This document shows positions 1 through 6,164 of a DNA stretch of 7,645 nucleotides, in pieces; position 1 is the first letter of the stretch, and every line of letters starts with the position of its first letter. Below the pieces are notes generated by a model. That model was not told the DNA's origin and did no database searches. It was given only the letters and a program-made list of their open reading frames with translations. Origin of the DNA: Candidatus Methanovirga basalitermitum (GTDB lineage Archaea > Methanobacteriota > Methanobacteria > Methanobacteriales > Methanobacteriaceae); assembly GCA_031284445.1 (NCBI GenBank), contig JAISZW010000058.1:1-7645 (forward strand). The letters run 5' to 3'. Both the position numbers and the translations under genes were made by a program.

Positions 1-60
1 AACTGTATTTTTCAAGTATGAGTTTTGTGTGGATGATACTTTTAGTAAAGTAAAGGTTTA

Positions 61-118
61 TGATCATTTTCGATTTTTTTCAAAAATCGAAAAAAACTCC
101 ACACTTTTTTACACCCTC
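61..118 (-). repeat. Dispersed ~58-bp repeat, copy A
   Basis: Read on the minus strand, this starts GAGGGTGTAAAAAAGTGTGG, continues into a T-run, and ends with ATGATCA about 51 bases later. The first 28 bases match the copy at 5548 at 27 positions, and the terminal ATGATCA lies at nearly the same distance. A diverged copy lies at 1424. The distal half contains a perfect 12-bp hairpin (67-78 with 82-93, loop TTC). Just outside the GGGTGT end is a second perfect 8-bp inverted repeat (120-127 with 133-140). Similar sequence at three intergenic sites in both orientations suggests a mobile-element end or a dispersed intergenic repeat. No transposase is linked to it here. Confidence 0.6.
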
Positions 119-518
119 GATTATATTATAAAAATATAATGAATGTTTACAATTTTTCTGGGTGTCTCAAAAATTCAGCTGATATTAAGATTGTCTTAAA
201 AAATAAGATTAATTATTTATGAATACTTTTATTAAAATTTAAAGTCTTTTCATTGAACTCCTTTCAAAAATAGAGTAGTATTAAATGATATGTAGATCAT
301 GAGGTTGTTTTTGTCTATATTTGAAACAAACAATCATGTCTATTGGATTCTTAGCCATTTTAACAGCTTGGATCTGCATCAACCCATTTTATTCCATTTT
401 AACAAGACAATTGGATTAAAATATGATTCATATCCAGTAGAATAAGTATTGATCATCATGATTAAAGTTTTAACTCCAAAATGGAATTTTGATTTGACCT
501 TGGCAATGGATTTCTTTG
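119..518. other. Non-coding stretch downstream of mmp6
   Basis: About 400 bases with no convincing gene. It holds a perfect AT-only inverted repeat at 120-140 and two short minus-strand ORFs. One runs from ATG 459 to a stop at 379-381 (26 residues). The other runs from ATG 358 to a stop at 281-283 (25 residues, starting MAKNPIDMIV). They are in different frames and lack a clear Shine-Dalgarno sequence. They could be unrelated chance ORFs or the remains of one frameshifted gene that once followed mmp6. No clear terminator for mmp6 is seen, although T-rich runs are common on both strands. Confidence 0.4.
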
Positions 519-986
519 CTAATTTTCTTTAAATATTTTTTCAAGTTTATCAGGATCCATTTTTTCTTCTTTTTCAAGAGAAACTTCTTTAGGATTTCTT
601 AAAGCATCTGAAACATCTTCTAACAACTTATATTCACTTTCCATTTGATGAAAACCTTCTCTTGGACCTTTTCTATGCCCTCTACATCTTCTTGGGTCTC
701 CGATTGGAAATCCTCTATCTCTTGAGAATAAGTTATAAGGATCTATTTTTCTAACTTCTTTAATAACTTTTAAAACATCTTCTTCTTTTCCACTTACCAT
801 AGCACCATAGCATGTTAATTTAGTCGTTACAGGTAAACCTAAAAGATGAATATGATTGACTATCTCACTTTCACTAACCTCTGCCTTAGGACCTAAAATA
901 ATCATTCGAGTAATATTATCTGGATCCATATCCTGTAAATTTAATTCAGTTGTTGCACAAACATTTGGACGCACATTATTCATCAT
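519..986 (-). CDS. mmp6: Methanogenesis marker protein 6 (DUF2102-like)
   Basis: The product is about 155 residues. It resembles methanogenesis marker 6, a small cytoplasmic protein found almost only in methanogens and related Mcr-bearing archaea. Its biochemical role is not firmly established; like other markers it is thought to support methyl-coenzyme M reductase or its maturation. Two conserved blocks are visible: LGLPVTTKLTCYGAMVSG near residues 49-66, and RDRGFPIGDPRRCR near 89-102, each with one cysteine. The C-terminal ~35 residues are highly charged (KEVSLEKEEKMDPDKLEK) and probably flexible. An upstream in-frame GTG at 992 is possible, but it lies inside AGGAAGTGA (997-989), a near-perfect Shine-Dalgarno sequence. 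ATG 986 or ATG 983 is therefore the likelier start. The gene stands alone in its neighbourhood, with no adjacent mcr or other marker genes. Confidence 0.85.
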   Translation of the reverse strand: MMNNVRPNVCATTELNLQDMDPDNITRMIILGPKAEVSESEIVNHIHLLGLPVTTKLTCYGAMVSGKEEDVLKVIKEVRKIDPYNLFSRDRGFPIGDPRRCRGHRKGPREGFHQMESEYKLLEDVSDALRNPKEVSLEKEEKMDPDKLEKIFKEN

Positions 987-988
987 TT

Positions 989-997
989 TCACTTCCT
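989..997 (-). promoter_or_regulatory. Strong ribosome binding site of mmp6
   Basis: AGGAAGTGA on the minus strand differs at one position from AGGAGGTGA, the complement of the archaeal 16S 3' end. It lies 2 bases before ATG 986 and 5 bases before ATG 983. It overlaps the possible GTG start at 992 and so argues against that start. Confidence 0.6.
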
Positions 998-1423
998 AAA
1001 CATTTTTATATTTAATGTACTTAAATAAATAATAACACTTTAAATAGCTATTAAATTGTTGACATACAACCTCTATTAGGAAAAATAGAAAATTTTTCTT
1101 GAGGTTTGTGATTCTTGCAAACTAACGATTAGTCTATTATCAAGATTGGTACTAAGATTAAATATATATTTTTGATATAATAATGTTTTTATTTTGACAT
1201 GATGTGTTTTTTATGATTTTTTTCCTATTCTAAGATTAGAGATGTCATCGTTAGGATAAATTTTATCTTTTGCCTTATAATTACTTACTTTCTAATTAAA
1301 TAGGATCCAAATTTTTACTGATAACATTTTATTAGTATGAATGGTGTATATTATTTGCATAAACGAAATAACAACACCAAATTTGAATATTTTAGATGAT
1401 GCATTTAAGTCTTGACTACTTTT

Positions 1424-1475
1424 GGGGGTGTAAATTTTTTTGGAGTTTTTCTAAAATTTTCAAAGTAGATGTTGC
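1424..1475 (+). repeat. Dispersed repeat, diverged copy C
   Basis: The sequence GGGGGTGTAA...GGAGTTTTT follows the same layout as the copies at 61-118 and 5548-5605. It matches copy A at about 21 of the first 28 bases, with differences concentrated in a central A-run to T-run change. The distal half has diverged further. Short flanking arms, CTACTTT (1416-1422) and AAAGTAG (1462-1468), can pair. It is probably an older, decayed copy; AT-rich background lowers certainty. Confidence 0.4.
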
Positions 1476-1646
1476 ACAATTCAATTATTCAAATTTTAAT
1501 TAAAAAAGATATTTTCTCAATATAATAATTAAAAACAAGTTATAAATAAAAATAAACTATTATAACAAATTAAATTAAAAATAAATAAATTATTACCATT
1601 ATTAGATGGAATAAAGATTTTAAATCAACAAAATAAATTCTTCTAA

Positions 1647-1666
1647 ATTGAAAATAAATTTTCAAT
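1647..1666. repeat. Perfect 9-bp inverted repeat
   Basis: ATTGAAAAT (1647-1655) and ATTTTCAAT (1658-1666) are perfectly complementary around a 2-base loop. This lies in non-coding DNA and could be a weak hairpin, a protein-binding palindrome, or chance in AT-rich sequence. Confidence 0.35.
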
Positions 1667-1700
1667 AAGACAATTTTTTAAAATGGATTAAAAGAGTTTA

Positions 1701-1790
1701 TTATAATAGTTGTTCAATTTCTTTATTATTCATTTTCATTGCCTTTTTGATTTCTTTAACTACCATAGTATGATTTATCATGATAAACAT
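1701..1790 (-). CDS. Doubtful 29-residue small ORF
   Basis: A minus-strand ORF runs from ATG 1790 to the stop at 1701-1703, followed at once by a second stop. The second half, from an internal ATG at 1766, reads MVVKEIKKAMKMNNKEIEQL. It is rich in Lys and Glu, would form an amphipathic helix, and looks more coding-like than the surrounding AT-rich DNA. There is no clear ribosome binding site, and the frame is closed 5 codons before the ATG. It could be a small protein, the tail of a decayed gene, or chance. I do not recognise a family. Confidence 0.2.
   Translation of the reverse strand: MFIMINHTMVVKEIKKAMKMNNKEIEQLL
1774..1787. promoter_or_regulatory. 14-bp perfect palindrome
   Basis: TTTATCATGATAAA is a perfect palindrome in the gene-poor region about 190 bases upstream of the FilR1 promoter candidate. 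A partly overlapping 7-bp inverted repeat (ATAAACA 1783-1789, TGTTTAT 1803-1809) lies next to it. A dimeric regulator site is possible, but it also falls inside the doubtful ORF at 1701-1790, and no second copy was seen. Confidence 0.25.
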
Positions 1791-1967
1791 GCCTGTTAGT
1801 AGTGTTTATGTTAAGAGAATAGTTTTTGAGATTAAGTAAAGGTCTTAATTTAAAAGATTACTTCGATTTTTTGGAAATCATTCTTTAATCCTATATTTTT
1901 TAATTTAAAACAATAATATCCCCCATGATAATATTTTTTCATAAAATTTATACTTATATTCATAATA

Positions 1968-1975
1968 TTTATATA
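1968..1975 (+). promoter_or_regulatory. Candidate TATA box of the FilR1 cluster
   Basis: TTTATATA is a good archaeal TATA-like octamer. With the usual spacing of about 25-28 bases, transcription would start near 1998-2001. That gives a leader of about 40 bases before ATG 2041. It coincides with ATG 2000, which opens a 9-codon frame. The AT-rich background makes TATA-like matches frequent. Confidence 0.4.
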
Positions 1976-2040
1976 CTAAATAGTAAAAAAGTATTACTAA
2001 TGATACACCAAGATATTTTTCATTGATTTTATCTTACTTA

Positions 2041-2955
2041 ATGATAGGGAGTGCTAATATTAGAACTGAAGACATGAAAATTTTAAGTGAATCCAAGCTT
2101 ATTGGAAATGATGATAAGGATATAAAATTATTAAATAAATTTGATTTAAATAAAAATGGGAATATAAAAATATTAGATAAATTTGACTTTGTTAGAGGTG
2201 ATTTGAAATTTTTAACAAATTCACAAATTCGATTAGAAATAATAAATTCAATAGCTAATTCTGTTAAACCAATTAGAGATATTCATAAAGAAACAGATTT
2301 ACCTTATAGTGCAATTTCTTTGAATATTAAATATCTCGAAGAAAAAGGTTTTATACAATCTAATCACAAAGGTTATATTCTTAATAATCTAACAAAGATT
2401 TTTTTTAAGGAAATAGTTGAATTTAATAGGTCTATAAATGTGATAAATAAGTTTTTTGATTTTTTCAACGACCATAAATTTGAGGAAATAGATGAAGAGT
2501 TTTTAAAGGACATAGTATCTTTGGATAACTCTAAAATAATAGAATCTTCGTTAATAGATATATATAAAGTTCATAATACTATAATTGATTCTATTTCAAA
2601 TTCTAAAGATATTTACTGCATATTTAACTTTATTCATCCAGATTATCCTATCATTTTTCAGGATTTAATAGCTAATTCTGCAGATATTCGTTTATTACTG
2701 TCTGAGAGTATTTATTCTGATTTTAAAGATTTGATGAAAATTGAAATTGTTAATAAAGGTTTAAAGGATAAAAATTTCAATTTAAAAAGATTTAAAGACG
2801 ATAAAAACATATTTTTGATTGGTTCTAAGGAATTTATTTATTTAGGACTTTTTAAGGAAGATGATAGTTTTGATCAAAATAGAGTTTTATTTTCTACAAA
2901 TGATGATGCTATTAAGTGGGGAACTGAATTATTTAACAAATTATATGGATCTTGA
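2041..2955 (+). CDS. FilR1-family (DUF1724) winged-helix transcriptional regulator
   Basis: This is a cytoplasmic DNA-binding regulator of the methanogen-enriched FilR1/DUF1724 type. From ATG 2041 it has 304 residues. Order: a repetitive N-terminal extension (about 1-53); a winged helix (about 54-116) beginning DLKFLTNSQIRLEII, with recognition-helix region LPYSAISLNIKYLEEKGF; then the FilR1 sensor-like domain to the C-terminus, with markers FFDFFNDHKFEEIDEEFL, IYKVHN, YLGLFKEDDSFD and the closing WGTELFNKLY. The repeated DMKIL/DIKLL/NIKIL/DLKFL pattern makes the N-terminus unusual. An in-frame TTG at 2023 and ATG at 2074 are alternative starts; none has a good ribosome binding site. The gene lies 12 bases before a second member of the family. 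Its target genes are unknown; the downstream cluster and its own promoter are candidates. Confidence 0.85.
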   Translation: MIGSANIRTEDMKILSESKLIGNDDKDIKLLNKFDLNKNGNIKILDKFDFVRGDLKFLTNSQIRLEIINSIANSVKPIRDIHKETDLPYSAISLNIKYLEEKGFIQSNHKGYILNNLTKIFFKEIVEFNRSINVINKFFDFFNDHKFEEIDEEFLKDIVSLDNSKIIESSLIDIYKVHNTIIDSISNSKDIYCIFNFIHPDYPIIFQDLIANSADIRLLLSESIYSDFKDLMKIEIVNKGLKDKNFNLKRFKDDKNIFLIGSKEFIYLGLFKEDDSFDQNRVLFSTNDDAIKWGTELFNKLYGS

Positions 2956-2962
2956 GGAGGGG
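2954..2962 (+). promoter_or_regulatory. Strong ribosome binding site of the second FilR1 gene
   Basis: GAGGAGGGG overlaps the TGA stop (2953-2955) of the preceding gene and ends 5 bases before ATG 2968. It fixes the start of the second regulator and implies that ribosomes ending the first gene are next to the second start, consistent with coupled translation. Confidence 0.6.
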
Positions 2963-2967
2963 ATAAT

Positions 2968-3852
2968 ATGGCTCAAATAATGAATAATACTCAAAAGTGT
3001 GATGACTTAGATTTAGGAAATTTAAAAGAAGAAACTTTTGATTTTTCTAATTTTCAAGAACTTAGAAATATAATTTCTTCAGAGTCACGATCAAAAATAT
3101 TGTTGTCTTTGTATCTTCATAGATACGATTTAAACAATGTTGAATCTTTAAAAAATGAAGTTAAAAAACCTTCACCATATATTTTAAATTCTGTAAAACA
3201 GCTTGAAATATTGGGTTTAATTAAAAGAGCAAATAAAATATTTTATTTAACTTCAAAAGGGACTATAATTACTATAATATTCTTGAAATTGATTGAAAAT
3301 ATATACATCTTTAAAAAAAATGACTTTTGGACTGTTCATAACCTTAAACAAATACCTCATGAGTTCTTAAATCATATATACTTTTTAAAAGATGGAAAAT
3401 ACGTTTGTTCAATAGCTAATGATTTAACAATACCAATTAGAGAATACTTAAAATTAATTAAATCTTCTAAGGATTTAAATATAGTAATTCCAATATTTTC
3501 AAAAACTCATTTGGATGAGATATTTAAGTCCACCATTGAAAGTAAGGGTAATTTGAAAATGGTGGCAAGCAAAGAGATATTTAACCTTATATTTAATAGT
3601 TATCAAGAAAAAATCGATTTTTTGATTAAAAAAAATAAGATCGAGCTTTGGATGGTTAATAATTTTGATTTAGAGATTTTCTTAACTAATTCATCTGATT
3701 TTTCTTTGTTAAGTCTATTTTTTAGAGATGGCCACTATGATAATGCAAACTTACTTTTAGATAAGTCAACAAAAGGAATTGAATGGGGATTAAAATTATT
3801 TAATTATTATAAAGATAAAGGAACCATAATTCAATTGGATAAAGTATTATAA
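2968..3852 (+). CDS. Second FilR1-family (DUF1724) winged-helix regulator
   Basis: This 294-residue protein is a diverged paralogue of its upstream neighbour. After an acidic N-terminal stretch (about 1-29) comes a winged helix (about 31-100): LRNIISSESRSKILLSL, then SPYILNSVKQLEILGLIKR as the recognition region, then a wing ending YLTSKG. The FilR1 domain follows, with the typical NDFWTVHNLKQIPHEFL (about 118-134), a core strand pattern LNIVIPIFSKTHLDEIF, LLSLFFRDGHYD near 246-257, and the closing EWGLKLFNYY. The family usually binds DNA as a dimer and may sense a small ligand through the C-terminal domain; no ligand can be read from the sequence. Start ATG 2968 is supported by GAGGAGGGG just upstream. 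The two proteins could act as a heterodimer or represent a duplicated pair with different targets. Confidence 0.85.
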   Translation: MAQIMNNTQKCDDLDLGNLKEETFDFSNFQELRNIISSESRSKILLSLYLHRYDLNNVESLKNEVKKPSPYILNSVKQLEILGLIKRANKIFYLTSKGTIITIIFLKLIENIYIFKKNDFWTVHNLKQIPHEFLNHIYFLKDGKYVCSIANDLTIPIREYLKLIKSSKDLNIVIPIFSKTHLDEIFKSTIESKGNLKMVASKEIFNLIFNSYQEKIDFLIKKNKIELWMVNNFDLEIFLTNSSDFSLLSLFFRDGHYDNANLLLDKSTKGIEWGLKLFNYYKDKGTIIQLDKVL

Positions 3853-3861
3853 ATTTTAAAC

Positions 3862-3886
3862 TATTTATATGGTCTTTTATAAATAA
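3862..3886 (+). promoter_or_regulatory. Candidate TATA elements before the antiporter
   Basis: The 61-base gap contains TATTTATATGG (about 3862-3872) and TTTATAAATA (3877-3886). The second would place a transcription start near 3905-3912, almost at the ATG at 3914, giving a leaderless or near-leaderless mRNA. This would let the antiporter be expressed separately from the regulators, although read-through from the operon is equally possible. Confidence 0.3.
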
Positions 3887-3913
3887 TGAGTAGTTATTCA
3901 CTTTTGGTTGAAA

Positions 3914-5098
3914 ATGATTGGACTTGTACTTTATTTATTTGGATTTGGATTCTTATTACTTGTGAGTATATTACTTAGTAAACTTTCCTCATTTATAGGA
4001 ATACCTGTATTACTTGTATTTCTCATTTTAGGAATGTTATTAGGTTCTGATGGTATAATACATATATATTTTGATAATTATCTTTTAGTCCAATATGTTA
4101 GTATTGTTGCTTTAATATTTATTCTTTTTTCTGGTGGTTTAGATACAAATATTAAAAAAATAAGACCTGTAGCTATTAGTGGAATTTCTTTAGCAACTAT
4201 TGGGGTCTTAATTACAGCTATTGCTACTGCTATTTTTATACATTTGGTATTAGGTATTGATTTAATTGTTTCATTAATTATAGGATCGATTATCTCTTCT
4301 ACTGATGTTGCTGCTGTTATCTCTATTTTTAAAACTTCTAATATTAAGTTAAAAAATAATTTAGATTATTTACTAGAGTTTGAAAGTGCTGTTAATGATC
4401 CAATGGCTAATACTTTAACTATTTCTTTTCTTTATTTGTTACTTCATCCTACAACTTCTATTTTTGGAGTAGTTTTGACTTTACTTAAATCTCTTGCTTT
4501 TGGAAGTATTATGGGTTATTTATCTGGTAAAGTTTCAATAAAATTTATAAATAAAATAGATTTAGAGTCAAAAGGTTTGTATCCTGTACTTTTAATAGCT
4601 ATTGCTCTTTTAAGTTTTGCATGTTCTGATTTGATTGGTGGAAATGGATTCTTATCAGTTTATGTTTCTTCTCTTCTAATTGGAAATAGTGAACTTGTGA
4701 GTAAAAAAGCACAATTGAATTTTTTCGATGGATTAGCTTGGTTGATGCAGATAATCATGTTTACAGTCTTAGGTTTATTGGTTTTCCCAAGTCAGCTATT
4801 AGGAAATCTTATTATTAGTTTAATTATCGCTTTTGGTTTAATTGTTATTGCAAGACCAATAGCTATTTTTGTTTCTCTTTTTAAATCAAAGTTTAATCTA
4901 AGAGAAAAGATTTTTGTTTCTTGGACTGGAATTAAAGGAGCAGTTCCTATTGTTTTTGCAACTTATCCCTTGGTTGAAGGTATTCCTCAAGCTTTGACGA
5001 TATTTAATATTGTCTTTTTTATAACTTTAATATCAGTTATTTTACAGGGTTCAACAATCAAGCTTTTATCTAAAAAACTTAACTTAGTTGATGAATAA
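3914..5098 (+). CDS. Monovalent cation (Na+ or K+)/proton antiporter, NhaP/CvrA type
   Basis: This membrane protein of 394 residues (from ATG 3914) has about 12-13 hydrophobic segments and exchanges Na+ or K+ for protons. Family motifs, numbered from the in-frame TTG at 3908 (+2): FSGGLDTN 74-81; GSIISSTDVAAV 126-137 with Asp133; LEFESAVNDPMAN 156-168, whose Asn163-Asp164 pair marks the CPA1-like, usually electroneutral class; SDLIGGNGFLSVYVSSLLIGN 240-260; IARP 314-317; SWTGIKGAVPI 338-348. Lys343 replaces the Arg usual in GLRGAVPI. Enterobacterial CvrA/NhaP2 is about 580 residues and carries C-terminal RCK-C and related domains. Here the protein ends straight after the last membrane segment, so regulation by those domains is absent. 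ATG 3914 is preferred over TTG 3908. It lies downstream of two FilR1 regulators. Ion specificity cannot be read from sequence alone. Confidence 0.88.
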   Translation: MIGLVLYLFGFGFLLLVSILLSKLSSFIGIPVLLVFLILGMLLGSDGIIHIYFDNYLLVQYVSIVALIFILFSGGLDTNIKKIRPVAISGISLATIGVLITAIATAIFIHLVLGIDLIVSLIIGSIISSTDVAAVISIFKTSNIKLKNNLDYLLEFESAVNDPMANTLTISFLYLLLHPTTSIFGVVLTLLKSLAFGSIMGYLSGKVSIKFINKIDLESKGLYPVLLIAIALLSFACSDLIGGNGFLSVYVSSLLIGNSELVSKKAQLNFFDGLAWLMQIIMFTVLGLLVFPSQLLGNLIISLIIAFGLIVIARPIAIFVSLFKSKFNLREKIFVSWTGIKGAVPIVFATYPLVEGIPQALTIFNIVFFITLISVILQGSTIKLLSKKLNLVDE

Positions 5099-5112
5099 TA
5101 AGATTACTAAAT

Positions 5113-5148
5113 CGAAACAAACCTTATTTAATTTGTTTTGGCTTTTTA
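5113..5148 (+). terminator. Hairpin plus T-rich tail after the antiporter
   Basis: CGAAACAAA (5113-5121) pairs with TTTGTTTTG (5132-5140), 9 bp with one G-T pair and a 10-base loop. It is followed by GCTTTTTA. It begins 14 bases after the stop codon, a suitable place for a transcription end. Archaeal termination mainly needs the U-run, so the hairpin may instead stabilise the 3' end. Confidence 0.5.
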
Positions 5149-5462
5149 TTGTCTTGGCATGATATATTATAAAAGAAACTGGGACAATTCTAATCAAAAC
5201 AAACTATCGTTTTCCATGTCAATCTAAATTAGATAGTACATCTTGGATAAATTTTATGATCATTTAAAGATAATAATAATAATGATTATATACCCACTTT
5301 CAAAATATAGTTGCTTTGATAAAGTTCTTAAAAAATGAATTTTTTCAAATAAAGTAAAAAAATTAAAATAATTACACATATTCATTCATTTAAAATAATA
5401 ATAATTATTAATTCATATAATTTAAAAAATATTGATTTTATAATATTAAATTTAAAATGAAG

Positions 5463-5538
5463 AAAACTTCGTTTTATTCGCAAAGTGAATTTAGGAAAAT
5501 CTTTGATTTTCCGTTTCTAACTTAAAACAAGTTTTAAG
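5463..5538. repeat. Array of four consecutive short hairpins
   Basis: Four stems with tiny loops follow each other in 76 bases. They are AAAAC/GTTTT (5463-5475, loop TTC), ATTCGC/GTGAAT with one G-T pair (5476-5490, loop AAA), GGAAAATC/GATTTTCC (5494-5512, loop TTT), and CTTAAAAC/GTTTTAAG (5521-5538, loop AA). Three are perfect. They sit between convergent genes and just before repeat copy B. Possible roles are bidirectional transcript ends, mRNA 3' protection, or part of the dispersed element. Confidence 0.5.
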
Positions 5539-5547
5539 CAAATAAAG

Positions 5548-5605
5548 GAGGGTGTAAAAAAGTGTGAAGTTTTTTCTAAAAAATTTGTTTAAATTTGATG
5601 ATCAT
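5548..5605 (+). repeat. Dispersed ~58-bp repeat, copy B
   Basis: It starts GAGGGTGTAAAAAAGTGTGA and ends ATGATCAT, with the same spacing as copy A on the other strand. The first 28 bases match copy A at 27 positions, far above chance even in AT-rich DNA. The middle differs: copy A has a CGATTTTT/AAAAATCG hairpin, while this copy has AAATTTGTTTAAATTT. It lies 30 bases past the 3' end of the minus-strand winged-helix gene, so the copy may also serve in that transcript's end. Confidence 0.6.
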
Positions 5606-5634
5606 TTTTTATATTATCAAAATTAAAGGTCATA

Positions 5635-6138
5635 TCAAATTAAAAGTTTATAATAATCACCATCAACTTTTTTAATCATCTTAATTATATTATTATTTTC
5701 TAAAGATAATAAAACATGATACATACTAAAATTGCTTAATTTTAATTCACCATATAATAAGTTTCCCTCTAATAAATATCTTGGTACTGTTTTATCCTCT
5801 TTAATCAAGTTTTCAATGATATTTAAAGACTTCCTCTCTTTTTCATTTAATTCTAATTCTTCAAATTCCTCTTCTGTTTTATTATCTTCAATAGCTATTC
5901 CACTACCAACATTATCTTCAACAACTATTTCTTCATCTAATTTATTCAATTCTATACTATCATTTTTATGAAGAATTAATCCCTTATCATTTAAAACATT
6001 TAAAATATCTTTTAAATATTCATCATATATCTCAAGTTCCATTTTTAAGATATTTATTGGTATTTTATTTTCATACTCTAAACTTAAAGTTTTAATATGT
6101 CTATATACAATGTCTTCTCTCTTAGAAGTAGTAACCAT
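5635..6138 (-). CDS. Hypothetical protein with two winged-helix-like segments
   Basis: The product is 167 residues from ATG 6138, or 174 from TTG 6159. ATG 6138 is preferred because AAAGGG lies about 10 bases upstream. I do not recognise a named family. Residues about 4-66 look like a winged helix (DIVYRHIKTLSLEYENKIP, then EYLKDILNVLNDKGLILHK). Residues about 67-100 are a strongly acidic, low-complexity linker (DEEIVVEDN, EDNKTEEEFEELEL). Residues about 101-167 resemble a second winged helix (KERKSLNIIENLIKEDKTVP, then MYHVLLSLENNNIIKMIKK). The layout suggests a DNA- or protein-binding adaptor. It follows the CBS gene by 26 bases (5 if TTG is used), so both are probably made from one mRNA and may interact. 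Confidence 0.7.
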   Translation of the reverse strand: MVTTSKREDIVYRHIKTLSLEYENKIPINILKMELEIYDEYLKDILNVLNDKGLILHKNDSIELNKLDEEIVVEDNVGSGIAIEDNKTEEEFEELELNEKERKSLNIIENLIKEDKTVPRYLLEGNLLYGELKLSNFSMYHVLLSLENNNIIKMIKKVDGDYYKLLI

Positions 6139-6164
6139 AGATTTCAACCCTTTAAACAAGATAA

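Larger units (their letters stand above)
998..2040. other. Long gene-poor AT-rich intergenic region
   Basis: About 1 kb lies between the divergent mmp6 and FilR1 genes with no convincing coding sequence. The part near 1490-1720 is almost pure A+T. Visible structure: a diverged copy of the dispersed repeat (1424-1475), a perfect 9-bp stem with a 2-base loop (1647-1655 with 1658-1666), a 14-bp perfect palindrome TTTATCATGATAAA (1774-1787), and the doubtful ORF at 1701-1790. TATA-like sequence for mmp6 may lie near 1022-1035 on the minus strand. The plus-strand promoter candidate is near 1968-1975. I see no tRNA or other structured RNA with a recognisable fold. Confidence 0.5.
5149..5634. other. 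Intergenic region between convergent genes
   Basis: This gap between the antiporter (+) and the winged-helix gene (-) has no ORF of note. It contains a GATAATAATAATAATGAT triplet-like stretch (about 5269-5286), nearly pure A+T DNA at about 5330-5460, the four-hairpin array at 5463-5538, and dispersed-repeat copy B at 5548-5605. On the minus strand the last part is the 3' flank of the CBS/winged-helix operon and includes T-runs that could end its transcript. Confidence 0.5.

Noticed and set aside
61..118. Assignment of the repeat to ISM1 of Methanobrevibacter
   Set aside because: ISM1 has terminal inverted repeats of about this size class, but I cannot recall or verify its end sequence, so the name is not supported.
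61..1475. Copies A and C as the two ends of one transposon carrying mmp6
   Set aside because: Their GGGTGT ends face each other across 119-1423. That would fit only if GGGTGT is the inner end, and mmp6 is a core methanogen gene unlikely to be transposon cargo.
998..2040. tRNA or other stable RNA gene in the long gap
   Set aside because: Stable RNAs in AT-rich archaea stand out as GC-rich islands; none is visible, and no TpsiC-like GTTCRA-type block with matching arms was found.
5463..5538. CRISPR-like array
   Set aside because: The hairpins differ in sequence and there are no equal repeats with unique spacers of regular length.
5732..5971. Plus-strand 79-codon open frame rich in Ser and Leu
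   Set aside because: It lies entirely opposite the winged-helix gene, over its Glu- and Asn-rich linker. Its composition (long Ser runs) is what the antisense of GAA/GAT codons gives.
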